Shown piece by piece: positions 1 through 6,773 of a stretch of 6,992 bases of DNA (positions are counted from its first letter, which is position 1; each line of letters opens with the position of its first letter). The notes below the pieces were generated by a model that did no database searches, was not told the origin of the DNA, and saw nothing but the letters and a program-made list of their open reading frames with translations. The position numbers were made by a program, and so were the translations under genes. The stretch comes from Tannerella sp. (lineage in GTDB: Bacteria > Bacteroidota > Bacteroidia > Bacteroidales > Tannerellaceae), in contig JAIRLL010000134.1 of the NCBI GenBank assembly GCA_031259505.1, forward strand, positions 1 to 6,992, given 5' to 3'.

Positions 1-184
1 GCAGCAGACTGACGGTCACCTTCAACAGTTGACAGAGCGTCATCTCCGCTTCTTTCGGGTTCAACACCGTTTCATCGGAAAAATCTTCCGGCAGGAATGT
101 CCCGTGTGCCAGTGAAGGAGCGAGTAAATATGTGAGATTGAAAGATAACAAAGTTCCGGATTGCTTCGTGCCTGCCAGTGACAT
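1..184 (-). CDS. Unrecognised partial open frame, runs off the left edge
   Basis: On the minus strand an ATG at 182-184 opens a frame with no stop down to base 2, giving 61 codons that continue outside the window. The product begins MSLAGTKQSGTLLSF and later reads GTFLPEDFSDETVLNPKEAE. An in-frame TAA sits just upstream of the ATG, so the frame cannot start further back. The second half has codon choice like a real gene (CTG, GAA, AAA, ACG). The first ten or so codons lie inside a dispersed repeat (156-182), so the true start may lie further in, or this may be a broken gene. The complementary plus-strand frame is also open for 37 codons, but it is rich in His, Arg and Phe as expected of a shadow. 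I do not recognise the protein and assign no function. Neighbouring genes give no clue: rplQ ends about 490 nt away. Confidence 0.35.
   Translation of the reverse strand, partial: MSLAGTKQSGTLLSFNLTYLLAPSLAHGTFLPEDFSDETVLNPKEAEMTLCQLLKVTVSLL
156..182 (+). repeat. Short dispersed palindromic-type repeat, copy 1
   Basis: The sequence CCGGATTGCTTCGTGCC followed by TGCCAGTGAC. Compared over 25 nt with the copy at 215-239, it matches at 21 positions, including an unbroken 15-base run GGATTGCTTCGTGCC. The right half has drifted from CGCAATGAC to CCAGTGAC. Units of this look are known as intergenic repeats in many bacterial genomes. The family name and mobility cannot be told from this window. Confidence 0.6.
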
Positions 185-213
185 GTTTCGTTATTTGCTT
201 ATTATCAGCCCGC

Positions 214-241
214 TGGATTGCTTCGTGCCGCGCAATGACGG
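214..241 (+). repeat. Short dispersed palindromic-type repeat, copy 2
   Basis: The unit GGATTGCTTC, a variable centre GTGCCG, then CGCAATGAC. ATTGC near the left end pairs with GCAAT near the right end, so the unit is itself a small imperfect palindrome. It lies 57 nt downstream of copy 1 in the same orientation. An inverted copy with the same ends but a different centre is part of the hairpin at 520-593. Confidence 0.65.
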
Positions 242-325
242 CGGACAAAACCGTTCATTTCACATCGTTTTCTATGGATATATAAGCCGTAAACGGCTAT
301 TTCTTATATCGAACTCAGGTCTGTA

Positions 326-469
326 ATGATACGGGAGTTTGAACAGAAAGATAATTTTCTAATCTGCAACACGCCGAACAATGATGTCCGGGTAGATGTT
401 TATCTGCATAACGAAACAGTTTGGGCTGACGCAAAAAGCAATGGCTGCTTTGTTCGATGTGGAAGTTAA
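326..469 (+). pseudogene. Frameshifted N-terminal remnant of a RhuM-family gene
   Basis: From ATG 326 the frame reads MIREFEQKDNFLICNTPNND and then VRVDVYLHNETVW up to the TGG at 422-424. It then leaves register and stops at TAA 467-469. Skipping one G at 425 restores LTQKAMAALFDVEV in the next frame (426-467). The joined protein matches the characteristic start of RhuM-family proteins (virulence protein RhuM, first named from Salmonella SPI-3), whose N-terminus has a 'DNFL.YNTP...VRVDV...ETVWLTQKAMAELF' pattern followed by a DNA-binding-like helix. After 467 similarity fades; EVK-PT-NYP may be a damaged form of the family's EVNTVNYHL. The rest of the gene, normally about 300 residues, is missing, and a repeat hairpin begins at 520. 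The remnant lies opposite to and facing the ribosomal operon. RhuM function is poorly defined, and this copy cannot be functional. The family call rests on remembered family pattern, not on a search. Confidence 0.75.
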
Positions 470-519
470 GCCAACTTGCCCAAATTACCCACAACGTGCA
501 TCACGTGAAGCAAAAAAGA

Positions 520-593
520 CCGGACTGCTTCACTGCCGCCTTCGCAAAACGCCGGATACGCCGTGTCATTGCGAATAAAATGAAGCAATCCGG
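520..593. repeat. Compound inverted repeat (long hairpin) built from two opposed repeat units
   Basis: The outer arms are CCGGACTGCTTCA (520-532) and TGAAGCAATCCGG (581-593), complementary at 12 of 13 positions. The exception is a G-T pair that is still allowed in RNA made from the minus strand. An inner stem, TTCGCAA (541-547) with TTGCGAA (569-575), stacks inside after an asymmetric internal loop. Read on the minus strand, 561-592 holds the same ends as the copies at 156-182 and 214-241 (GGATTGCTTC...CGCAATGAC). It lies 77 nt past the rplQ stop codon. A transcript reading out of the operon would therefore fold here and could be ended or protected from 3' decay. No clean run of U follows, so a standard intrinsic terminator is not supported. 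Confidence 0.65.
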
Positions 594-669
594 AAAACGA
601 GAATCTTTCACTTGATAACATTGGGAAGAGTCTCGTCCGAACTGTGCGATAATTATGAATTGCGTGCGG
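594..669. other. 3' flank of rplQ with no gene or terminator seen
   Basis: These 76 bases separate the hairpin from the rplQ stop codon. I see no open frame of note, no GC-rich stem followed by a T-run on either strand, and no tRNA-like structure. Transcription of the ribosomal operon must end here or further left, and the hairpin at 520-593 is the only strong secondary structure available. Confidence 0.5.
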
Positions 670-1347
670 TTATTCCGCGTCTTTTTTCTCTTCTTCGGTT
701 ACCGGCGTTTCGACTTGCGCGTCTTCTTCTTCCGCGACAATTTCTACTGCGTCAGCAACAAGCGCTTCGTCCTTTGCTTCCGTTTCTTCGATTGTAACTG
801 CTTCATCTATTGCATCAGGTGTTGCGACGGGCGTATCCGCCGTTTTTTTCTCTGTCGGGGCTACTGCCGTCGCAGTCGAAGTGATGGTGGTATCCGTTTC
901 GGCCGCTTTCTTACCGCCGCGACGCGAACGCCTTGTCTTTGTTGCCTTCTTGGTTTCTTTCAACATGTTTTCGTTGAAATCCACCAGTTCGATAAAGCAC
1001 ATGGATGCGTTGTCACCCAAGCGGTTGCCGGTCCTGATGATGCGCGTATACCCGCCCGGACGGTCGCCGACTTTCTCGGCAACAGTCTGAAAGAGTTCTT
1101 TTACTGCATATTTGCTTTGCAGTGAAGCAAAAACAATACGGCGCTGGTGCATCACATCCTCGGGCGATTTTGAAGACGCCTTGGACTTCGTAATCAGAGG
1201 CTCTACGTATTTGCGCAAGGCTTTTGCCTTTGCCGTGGTTGTAAAAATCCGTTTGTGCATAATCAGCGAAACCGCCATGTTCGAAAGCATGGCTATGCGG
1301 TGAGAATGCGTACGTCCCAAATGATTGATTTTCTTATTATGTCTCAT
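670..1347 (-). CDS. rplQ: 50S ribosomal protein bL17 with long charged C-terminal tail
   Basis: The 225-residue product starts [17 protein letters not shown], the invariant opening of bL17. The family domain continues through [32 protein letters not shown] and [20 protein letters not shown] to IELVDFNE near residue 126. bL17 binds 23S rRNA near the exit-tunnel side of the large subunit. Most bacterial bL17 proteins end at about 120-130 residues. Here about 100 more follow: a Lys/Arg patch at 130-147 ([11 protein letters not shown]), then a low-complexity Ala/Thr/Val/Glu stretch that becomes strongly acidic from about residue 180 and ends EEEKKDAE. Bacteroidota bL17 often has a shorter extension of this style, so the tail is probably genuine and disordered. 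The frame is intact throughout. It is the last gene of the operon, 9 nt after rpoA, with no Shine-Dalgarno sequence. Confidence 0.97.
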   Translation of the reverse strand: MRHNKKINHLGRTHSHRIAMLSNMAVSLIMHKRIFTTTAKAKALRKYVEPLITKSKASSKSPEDVMHQRRIVFASLQSKYAVKELFQTVAEKVGDRPGGYTRIIRTGNRLGDNASMCFIELVDFNENMLKETKKATKTRRSRRGGKKAAETDTTITSTATAVAPTEKKTADTPVATPDAIDEAVTIEETEAKDEALVADAVEIVAEEEDAQVETPVTEEEKKDAE

Positions 1348-1356
1348 TGCAATAAC

Positions 1357-2352
1357 TTAGTCTTTATCTAATTTATATTTCGAAATATCCATACCAAACG
1401 ACAAGTTGAGTCTATCGAGCAGTTCGTCCAGTTCGGTGAGTGATTTCTTTCCGAAATTGCGGAACTTCAACAAGTCATTTTTATTAAATCTCACCAATTC
1501 GCCGACAGTATCCACATCGGCCGCTTTCAAGCAGTTCAGGGCGCGCACGGAGAGATTCATCTCCGAGAGTTTGCTTTTGAGCAATTGGCGCATGCGCAGT
1601 ACATCTTCGTCGAACTCTTCACTGGTGCCGATATCGACCGTTTCTACGGCGATTTTTTCGTCGGAGAAGAGCATGAAGTGATATATCAATATCTTGGAAG
1701 CTTCTTTGAGGGCGTCTTTCGGATGAATCGAACCGTCGGTTGTGATTTCGAGAAGCAACTTTTCATAGTCGGTTTTCTGCTCCACCCGAAAGTTTTCGAC
1801 CAGATATTTCACATTGCGTATGGGTGTGAAAATGGAGTCGATCGCAATCACATTGACATCGGGATTGTCCGGGTCTGCATTTTCTTCGGCAGGCACATAT
1901 CCGCGTCCTTTCGTGACAGTCAGGTCCATCTGAAACGATACTTTCGGATCTAAATGGCAGATTACCAGATCGGGATTCAATATTTCGAATCCAGCCATTT
2001 TCTTCTGAATATCGCCGGCCTTGAAGACTTCGGTATCCGCTACGGCAAGAGAGATTCTTTGCGATTCCTCTTCATCAGTCGTACGTTTAAAGCGAACTTG
2101 TTTCAAGTTCAGTATTATATTCGTGACGTCCTCAAGTACTCCCGGAATAGATGCAAATTCGTGGCTTACTCCTTCTATTTTCACCGACGAAAAAGCATAC
2201 CCTTCCAACGACGAGAGGAGAATTCGGCGCAGGGCGTTACCAATGGTAATGCCGTAGCCCGGTTCCAGCGGACGAAATTCAAATTTACCATAGAAATTGT
2301 CCGCTTCTAACATTAATACTTTATCGGGTTTCTGAAATGCTAATATCGCCAT
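1357..2352 (-). CDS. rpoA: DNA-directed RNA polymerase subunit alpha
   Basis: The 331-residue protein is the polymerase assembly and regulatory subunit. Its N-terminal dimerisation domain (about 1-240) carries the signature [20 protein letters not shown] at residues 28-47, where R42/R43 correspond to the assembly arginines of E. coli alpha. After a linker with an acidic [11 protein letters not shown] segment, the C-terminal domain (about 255-320) contains [20 protein letters not shown] and [15 protein letters not shown]. By alignment with E. coli, R270, N273, C274, G301, K303 and S304 match the DNA-contacting residues R265, N268, C269, G296, K298 and S299. Binding of UP-element-type DNA and contact with activators should therefore be preserved. 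Length is typical of the family. It starts 7 nt after rpsD and is followed 9 nt later by rplQ, the usual alpha-operon order. The start is fixed by [12 protein letters not shown] and the short gap. Confidence 0.98.
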   Translation of the reverse strand: MAILAFQKPDKVLMLEADNFYGKFEFRPLEPGYGITIGNALRRILLSSLEGYAFSSVKIEGVSHEFASIPGVLEDVTNIILNLKQVRFKRTTDEEESQRISLAVADTEVFKAGDIQKKMAGFEILNPDLVICHLDPKVSFQMDLTVTKGRGYVPAEENADPDNPDVNVIAIDSIFTPIRNVKYLVENFRVEQKTDYEKLLLEITTDGSIHPKDALKEASKILIYHFMLFSDEKIAVETVDIGTSEEFDEDVLRMRQLLKSKLSEMNLSVRALNCLKAADVDTVGELVRFNKNDLLKFRNFGKKSLTELDELLDRLNLSFGMDISKYKLDKD

Positions 2353-2359
2353 GGGGTCA

Positions 2360-2965
2360 TTATTTAGAATATAACTCTACAATCAATTGCTCCTTAATAT
2401 TTTCCGGTATGTCTGTTCGTTCGGGCAGATGAAGAAGCTTGCCGCTCATGGAATTCTGGTCCCATTCGATCCATCCGTACTTGCTGTGGTTGAAGCCGGA
2501 GAGGGCATTTCCAATCACTTCGAGTGATTTTGAGCGCTCTCTGATTCCGATGATCTGTCCCGGCTTCACGGAATACGACGGGATATTCACGACCTTGCCG
2601 TCGACGACGACATGGCAGTGCGACACCAGTTGGCGTGCGCCGTCGCGCGTCGGGGCGATACCCATACGGAAGACGATATTGTCCAGACGGCTTTCCAGAA
2701 GTTGCAGCAACACCTCACCGGTGATGCCTTTCGAGCGGGAAGCTTTTTCGAACATTTTTCTGAACTGTTTTTCCAACACACCGTATGTGTATTTTGCTTT
2801 TTGCTTTTCTTTCAACTGTATGCCGTATTCGGATGTTTTCCTTTTCCGGTTGTTTCCGTGTTGTCCCGGAGGATAGTTCTTCTTCGCAAGCACTTTGTCT
2901 GCGCCGAATATGGGTTCGCCGAATTTGCGGGCAATTTTAGTTTTAGGGCCTGTATATCTTGCCAT
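2360..2965 (-). CDS. rpsD: 30S ribosomal protein uS4
   Basis: This 201-residue primary 16S rRNA-binding protein nucleates 30S assembly at the 5' domain. It opens [18 protein letters not shown]. The S4 RNA-binding domain spans about 90-140, seen as [13 protein letters not shown], then [18 protein letters not shown] and [18 protein letters not shown]. The family end [12 protein letters not shown] is complete. The N-terminal zinc-binding cysteines found in some uS4 proteins are absent; C117 is the only cysteine, so this is the zinc-free form. In E. coli uS4 represses its own operon translationally by binding a pseudoknot before rpsM. I see no such structure in the short gap before rpsM here, so that control is not supported. 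The gene lies 16 nt after rpsK and starts after an A-rich stretch without a Shine-Dalgarno sequence. Confidence 0.98.
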   Translation of the reverse strand: MARYTGPKTKIARKFGEPIFGADKVLAKKNYPPGQHGNNRKRKTSEYGIQLKEKQKAKYTYGVLEKQFRKMFEKASRSKGITGEVLLQLLESRLDNIVFRMGIAPTRDGARQLVSHCHVVVDGKVVNIPSYSVKPGQIIGIRERSKSLEVIGNALSGFNHSKYGWIEWDQNSMSGKLLHLPERTDIPENIKEQLIVELYSK

Positions 2966-2981
2966 TTTCTGTTTAATTTAA

Positions 2982-3371
2982 TTACACTCTTCTTCTTTTG
3001 GGCGGACGGCAACCGTTGTGCGGCAATGGCGTCACGTCAATAATTTCAGTTACTTCAATGCCGGAACTGTGAATTGTCCGGATCGCCGATTCGCGTCCGT
3101 TTCCGGGTCCTTTGATATACACTTTCACTTTGCGCAGTCCCAAGTCGTAAGCCACTTTGGCGCAGTCTTGCGCTACCACCAGGGCGGCATACGGGGTATT
3201 TTTCTTCGAACTGCGGAATCCCATCTTGCCTGCCGACGACCAACTGATTACCTGGCCGTCGCCATTGGCAAGCGAAATAATAATGTTGTTGAACGAAGAA
3301 TGAATATGGGCTTGTCCATACGCATCGACTTTCACTTTCCGTTTTTTTGCTGCGACTATTTTTTTTGCCAT
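2982..3371 (-). CDS. rpsK: 30S ribosomal protein uS11
   Basis: The 129-residue protein of the 30S platform contacts 16S rRNA near the mRNA exit and the Shine-Dalgarno/anti-Shine-Dalgarno helix. Motifs seen in order are a lysine-rich N-terminus ([20 protein letters not shown]), [43 protein letters not shown] and [20 protein letters not shown], then a basic end KRRRV. N119-G120 matches the Asn-Gly site that becomes isoaspartate in E. coli uS11; the residue is seen here, the modification only inferred. Length is normal. It lies 9 nt after rpsM and starts after AATTAATTGAAATG, an A/T-rich initiation region with no purine-rich Shine-Dalgarno sequence. Confidence 0.98.
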   Translation of the reverse strand: MAKKIVAAKKRKVKVDAYGQAHIHSSFNNIIISLANGDGQVISWSSAGKMGFRSSKKNTPYAALVVAQDCAKVAYDLGLRKVKVYIKGPGNGRESAIRTIHSSGIEVTEIIDVTPLPHNGCRPPKRRRV

Positions 3372-3380
3372 TTCAATTAA

Positions 3381-3761
3381 TTATTTAGTAGCTTTTTTCT
3401 TGTTTGCAACTGTCTTTTTCTTTCCTTTACGGGTACGGGCATTATTTTTCGTGCTCTGTCCCCGCAACGGCAAGCCGATACGGTGACGTATCCCACGGTA
3501 ACAGCCGATATCCATCAATCGTTTGATGTTCAATTGTATTTCGGAGCGAAGGTCACCTTCCACCTTGTAATCGTCTCCGATTACTTCGCGGATTTTTGCG
3601 GCCTGTTCGTCCGTCCAGTCCTTGACCCTGATATTCTTATCAACGCCTGCTTTCGCTAAAATGGAGTTAGATGCACTCCGACCGATACCGTAGATATAGG
3701 TCAATGCTATTTCACCCCTCTTGTCTTGTGGTAAATCCACACCAACTATTCTTATCGCCAT
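3381..3761 (-). CDS. rpsM: 30S ribosomal protein uS13
   Basis: The 126-residue head protein of the 30S subunit forms intersubunit bridges with uL5 and reaches the P-site tRNA with its basic tail. It opens [20 protein letters not shown] and contains the conserved [10 protein letters not shown] helix-turn segment. The signature [19 protein letters not shown] (residues 84-102) follows, then [14 protein letters not shown] and a lysine-rich extension VANKKKATK. Length is normal to slightly long for the family. It is preceded by the widest gap in the operon (38 nt after rpmJ), which is extremely A/T-rich (TAATAATAATTATTAAATAC before ATG). It heads the alpha-type gene set rpsM-rpsK-rpsD-rpoA-rplQ. 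Confidence 0.98.
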   Translation of the reverse strand: MAIRIVGVDLPQDKRGEIALTYIYGIGRSASNSILAKAGVDKNIRVKDWTDEQAAKIREVIGDDYKVEGDLRSEIQLNIKRLMDIGCYRGIRHRIGLPLRGQSTKNNARTRKGKKKTVANKKKATK

Positions 3762-3799
3762 AGTATTTAATAATTATTATTACTCAAACCATAACAGGA

Positions 3800-3916
3800 T
3801 TAACCTTGACGAACCTTGAACTTGGGATTCTTTTTGTTAATCACATATAAACGCCCTTCACGTCTTACAATTTTACACTCGGGTGTCCGTTTCTTTAAAG
3901 ATGCTCTTACTTTCAT
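3800..3916 (-). CDS. rpmJ: 50S ribosomal protein bL36, zinc-free form
   Basis: The 38-residue protein begins [20 protein letters not shown] and ends [10 protein letters not shown], aligning without gaps to bL36. It is one of the smallest ribosomal proteins and sits on the large subunit, contacting 23S rRNA. The zinc-binding form has Cys11, Cys14, Cys27 and His33. Here the aligned residues are T11, C14, N27 and F33, so three of four ligands are lost and one cysteine remains. This is the C-minus type known from several lineages. The frame is open far upstream inside infA, but the start is set at ATG 3914-3916 because family homology begins exactly there, 25 nt after the infA stop and behind an A-rich stretch. 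Confidence 0.96.
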   Translation of the reverse strand: MKVRASLKKRTPECKIVRREGRLYVINKKNPKFKVRQG

Positions 3917-3941
3917 CGTTATATCTGTTTTTAATTTTTCA

Positions 3942-4160
3942 CTACTTATACCTGAACGCGATTCTGCCTTTCGACAAATCGTACGGCGACATTTCGACAC
4001 GTACCTTGTCTCCGGGAAGGATTTTGATGTAATGCATACGCATCTTTCCCGATATGTGGGCTGTGATTTCGTGACCGTTTTCCAGTTCGACACGAAACAT
4101 CGCATTCGACAATGCTTCCACAATTACGCCATCCTGCTCTATTGCAGCCTGTTTAGCCAT
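3942..4160 (-). CDS. infA: Translation initiation factor IF-1
   Basis: The 72-residue product [20 protein letters not shown] is a single S1-type OB-fold protein that binds the 30S A site and works with IF-2 and IF-3 in initiation-complex assembly. Visible family marks are [20 protein letters not shown] and [20 protein letters not shown], ending IAFRYK. The length is exactly that of most bacterial IF-1 proteins. The frame extends 28 codons upstream into map, but family homology begins at the ATG at 4158-4160, only 2 nt after the map stop. Placement directly after secY-map is a common arrangement in bacteria. No Shine-Dalgarno sequence is evident (AAAAGAAATATAAAT before ATG). Confidence 0.97.
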   Translation of the reverse strand: MAKQAAIEQDGVIVEALSNAMFRVELENGHEITAHISGKMRMHYIKILPGDKVRVEMSPYDLSKGRIAFRYK

Positions 4161-4162
4161 AT

Positions 4163-4945
4163 TTATATTTCTTTTCCAACTATCTCTTCCAAGTACTCGA
4201 ACGACGACAGAATCATCGGCCCTTCGGGGCGTATTGCAATGCAATGCTCAAAGTGAGCCGAGTTTTTACGGTCTTTGGTACGCACCGTCCATCCGTCTTT
4301 TTCGAATACGACGTTTTTGCTTCCCTGATTGATCATCGGCTCGATGCAAATACACATGCCGCTTTTCAACATCGGGCCGCATCCTTTGCGACCATAGTTC
4401 GGAACTTCCGGCGATTCGTGCATCTTGCGTCCGCAACCGTGTCCGACAAGTTCTCTGACAACCGAGTAGCCTCTTTGCTCGCAGTATGTCTGCACAGCGC
4501 TGCTAATGTCGCCGACCCGGTGGCCTTCGGTTGCCTGACGGATGCCTTCGTAGAGGGCTTCTTTTGTAGCACGCAACAATTTTTTCGTTTCTTCCGAAAC
4601 CTCTCCTACACAAAACGTATAGGCGGAATCCCCTACAAAACCGTTCAATACCGTCCCGCAATCGACGGATATGATATCGCCTTCTTTCAAAACCGTGTCT
4701 GCCGACGGTATTCCGTGTACGACCTGCTCATTTACCGATGTGCAAATCGACTTTGGAAATCCTCCATACCCCAGAAATGCCGGCACAGCGCCGTGGTCTC
4801 GTATGAACATATCTGCTATCCCGTTCAGATAAAGTGTAGTAACGCCTGGTCGTATGTGCTTTGCCAACTCGCCCAGCGTTTTGCCGACAAGTTGATTCGC
4901 TTCGCGCATCAGCGTTATTTCTTCATCTGTCTTCAGATATATCAT
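4163..4945 (-). CDS. map: Methionine aminopeptidase, type I
   Basis: This 260-residue cytosolic metalloprotease removes the initiator methionine from nascent proteins with a small second residue. The metal ligands of the pita-bread fold are all present by motif: D95 (IISVDCG), D106 (FVGDSAY), H169 (LVGHGCG), E202 (CIEPM) and E233 (AHFEHCIA). H78 in VVHGIP corresponds to the conserved substrate-binding histidine, and H176 lies in [11 protein letters not shown]. No N-terminal zinc-finger extension is present, so it is the short type I form. The ligand-bearing FEHCIAI replaces the more usual FEHT-type sequence, but the glutamate is intact. The gene starts 4 nt before the end of the intergenic gap after secY and is followed 2 nt later by infA, which suggests translational coupling. 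Peptide deformylase acts before it but is not encoded here. Confidence 0.97.
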   Translation of the reverse strand: MIYLKTDEEITLMREANQLVGKTLGELAKHIRPGVTTLYLNGIADMFIRDHGAVPAFLGYGGFPKSICTSVNEQVVHGIPSADTVLKEGDIISVDCGTVLNGFVGDSAYTFCVGEVSEETKKLLRATKEALYEGIRQATEGHRVGDISSAVQTYCEQRGYSVVRELVGHGCGRKMHESPEVPNYGRKGCGPMLKSGMCICIEPMINQGSKNVVFEKDGWTVRTKDRKNSAHFEHCIAIRPEGPMILSSFEYLEEIVGKEI

Positions 4946-4949
4946 TATT

Positions 4950-6296
4950 TCAATATGCCGAAACCGAGCCAGTACGTCCTTTTATCCTTCCGGATTTCAA
5001 CAAACCGTCGTAATGACGCATCAACAGATGGCTTTCGACCTGCTGGAGCGTATCGAGCACGACGCCGACAAGAATCAGCAATGACGTCCCGCCGAAAAAC
5101 TGCGCGAACTCCTGGCTGATGCCTGCAATCTGTGCAAACGCCGGCAAGATGGCCACGATGGCCAAAAAGAATGCGCCCGGAAGCGTAATCCGGCTCATGA
5201 TTTCGTCCAGATAGTCTTTCGTTGCTTTTCCCGGCTTGATGCCCGGTATGAAACCGTTGTTTCGTTTCAGATCGTCGGCCATCTGCGTCGGATTGATTGT
5301 GATTGCCGTATAGAAATAGGTAAACGCAATAATCAGCAGCGCAAATACAAGGTTATACCAAAATCCCGTATTATCCATAAAAGCCGACATGAACGGACTT
5401 GCCTCGCCCGACTGGTTGAAGAAGCCTGCAATGGAAATGGGGATAAACATGATGGCCTGTGCAAAAATGATAGGCATCACGTTTGCCGCGTTCACTTTCA
5501 AGGGTATATATTGCCGTGCGCCTCCGTATTGTTTGTTTCCTACGATACGTTTGGCGTATTGCACCGATACTTTGCGCGTTCCCTGCACCAGAAGAATAGC
5601 GCCTGCAATCACGAGGAGCAGGAAGAGCAGTTCGAAAAGGAACATCACCAGACCGCCGCCCGCTTCTTCCACGCGGAATATAAACTCCTGAAACAGGGCG
5701 CTCGGCAGGCGCGCTATGATACCAATCATGATGATAAACGAGATGCCGTTTCCAATTCCCTTGTCGGTGATACGTTCGCCGAGCCAAAGGACGAACATAC
5801 TGCCGCCGGCCATGATGATTGTGGACTGGAGTTTGAACCAGATATCGCCGGTTTCCATCACTATTCCAACCTGACGCATCTGGATGTCCAGATTGACCAT
5901 ATATGCCCAGCCTTGCACGAAGAGAATAATAACTGTCAGGTAACGTGTCCACTGGTTTATTTTCTTCCGTCCGCTTTCGCCTTCGCGCTGCAATTTCTGA
6001 AACGACGGGATGGCGATGGCTACCAACTGCATCATGATGGATGCGGAGATGTAGGGCATGATTCCCAGGGCGAAGACGGATGCATTTGAAAATGCGCCGC
6101 CCGAGAACATGTCCAGCAATGCCATCAGCCCGCCGCTCGTTTGAGCCGACAATGCCTGGAGGGATTGGGGATCGATACCCGGAAGGACGATATACGTCCC
6201 CAAACGATAGACCAGCACCAGTGTAATCGTCGTCAGGATACGTTTTCTGAGGTCTTCTATCTTCCAGATATTTTTGATTGTATCAACAGCTCTCAT
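4950..6296 (-). CDS. secY: Protein translocase subunit SecY
   Basis: The 448-residue integral membrane channel of the Sec translocon works with SecE, SecG and SecA in the inner membrane. Ten hydrophobic spans are visible at roughly 20-37, 75-97, 118-136, 153-174, 183-203, 216-237, 272-292, 312-333, 372-391 and 398-418. The plug region lies in LLDMFSGGAFSNASVFALGI (60-79). Conserved elements include MPYISASIMMQL, LGERITDKGIGNGISFIIMI (172-191), the cytosolic loop RQYIPLKVNAANVMPIIFAQ (261-280) and NNGFIPGIKPGKAT, SRITLPGA. Basic cytosolic loops fit the positive-inside rule. Length is normal for the family. It starts 3 nt after the rplO stop, which points to coupled translation, and map follows with a 4-nt gap. 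Confidence 0.98.
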   Translation of the reverse strand: MRAVDTIKNIWKIEDLRKRILTTITLVLVYRLGTYIVLPGIDPQSLQALSAQTSGGLMALLDMFSGGAFSNASVFALGIMPYISASIMMQLVAIAIPSFQKLQREGESGRKKINQWTRYLTVIILFVQGWAYMVNLDIQMRQVGIVMETGDIWFKLQSTIIMAGGSMFVLWLGERITDKGIGNGISFIIMIGIIARLPSALFQEFIFRVEEAGGGLVMFLFELLFLLLVIAGAILLVQGTRKVSVQYAKRIVGNKQYGGARQYIPLKVNAANVMPIIFAQAIMFIPISIAGFFNQSGEASPFMSAFMDNTGFWYNLVFALLIIAFTYFYTAITINPTQMADDLKRNNGFIPGIKPGKATKDYLDEIMSRITLPGAFFLAIVAILPAFAQIAGISQEFAQFFGGTSLLILVGVVLDTLQQVESHLLMRHYDGLLKSGRIKGRTGSVSAY

Positions 6297-6299
6297 ATC

Positions 6300-6746
6300 T
6301 TAGAGTTTATTAATCGTACCACCTGCGGCCGCAATGGCTTCTTCGGCTTTTTTCGAAAAGGCATGCGCCGTGACATCTAATTTTGCCGAGAGTTCGCCTT
6401 TGGCGAGTATCTTAACTAAGTGTGACGCGGATACAAATCCGGCGGCTCTCAGTTCCTGCAGGCCAATCGTTGTTATATTCTTTTCGTCTGCAAGTTGTTG
6501 CAGTGTGGAAAGATTGATTGCCTTATAGGCTACCCGACTGATATTCTTGAAACCGAATTTGGGCAAACGCCTCTGAATCGGCATCTGACCACCTTCAAAA
6601 CCTTTTTTGCGCGAATAGCCCGAACGCGACTTGGCGCCTTTGTGTCCTCGCGTAGATGTGCCACCCAGACCCGAACCCGGGCCGCGGCCGATTCTTTTTC
6701 CGGTTTTTACAGATCCTGCTGCCGGCTTTAAATTGGATAAATTCAT
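6300..6746 (-). CDS. rplO: 50S ribosomal protein uL15
   Basis: The 148-residue protein binds 23S rRNA as a late-assembling component of the large subunit. The glycine-rich, basic N-terminal extension that threads into rRNA is seen as KTGKRIGRGPGSGLGG, TSTRGHKGAKSRSGYS and KGFEGGQMPIQRRLPKFGF (residues 14-67). The globular C-terminal part has LSTLQQLADEKNITTIGLQE, then LVKILAKGELSAKLDVTAHA and the family-typical end FSKKAEEAIAAAGGTINKL. Length is normal. It follows rpmD after 27 nt that contain a run of eight A residues (minus strand) and no Shine-Dalgarno sequence. secY begins 3 nt after its stop codon. Confidence 0.98.
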   Translation of the reverse strand: MNLSNLKPAAGSVKTGKRIGRGPGSGLGGTSTRGHKGAKSRSGYSRKKGFEGGQMPIQRRLPKFGFKNISRVAYKAINLSTLQQLADEKNITTIGLQELRAAGFVSASHLVKILAKGELSAKLDVTAHAFSKKAEEAIAAAGGTINKL

Positions 6747-6773
6747 ATCAATTGTTTTTTTTACTCAAAATTA

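Noticed and set aside
2..115. Plus-strand open frame ending TGA at 113-115 (37 codons, ...FRQECPVCQ)
   Set aside because: Its codons are exact complements of the minus-strand frame, and the product is rich in His, Arg, Gln and Phe, as expected of a shadow. The opposite strand looks more like coding sequence.
285..310. AGCCG-TAAA-CGGCT hairpin followed by ATTTCTTATAT on the plus strand, as a terminator
   Set aside because: The stem is only 5 bp, the T-tract is interrupted, and no intact plus-strand gene lies upstream to be terminated.
520..593. CRISPR repeat or integron attachment site
   Set aside because: There is no regular spacing of repeats with unique spacers and no integrase or cas gene. 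The structure is a single inverted pair related to nearby dispersed units.
655..1125. Long plus-strand open frame (156 codons) opposite rplQ
   Set aside because: It is the antisense of the repetitive Ala/Glu-rich bL17 tail, giving a Phe/Arg/Cys-rich product with no recognisable family. bL17 on the other strand explains the region.
3762..3799. Internal promoter in the rpmJ-rpsM gap (TATGGTTTG on the minus strand resembling the Bacteroidota TAnnTTTG box)
   Set aside because: Spacing inside the motif is off by one base and no clear TTG element lies at the right distance upstream. Continuous operon transcription explains the genes.
3762..3799. uS4-type autoregulatory pseudoknot before rpsM, as in E. 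coli
   Set aside because: The gap is 38 nt of nearly pure A/T with no GC stems that could form the nested structure.
4244..5119. Plus-strand open frame of 291 codons opposite map and the end of secY
   Set aside because: Map and SecY on the minus strand have complete conserved motifs. The plus-strand product has no recognisable features and arises from low stop-codon frequency in the complement.
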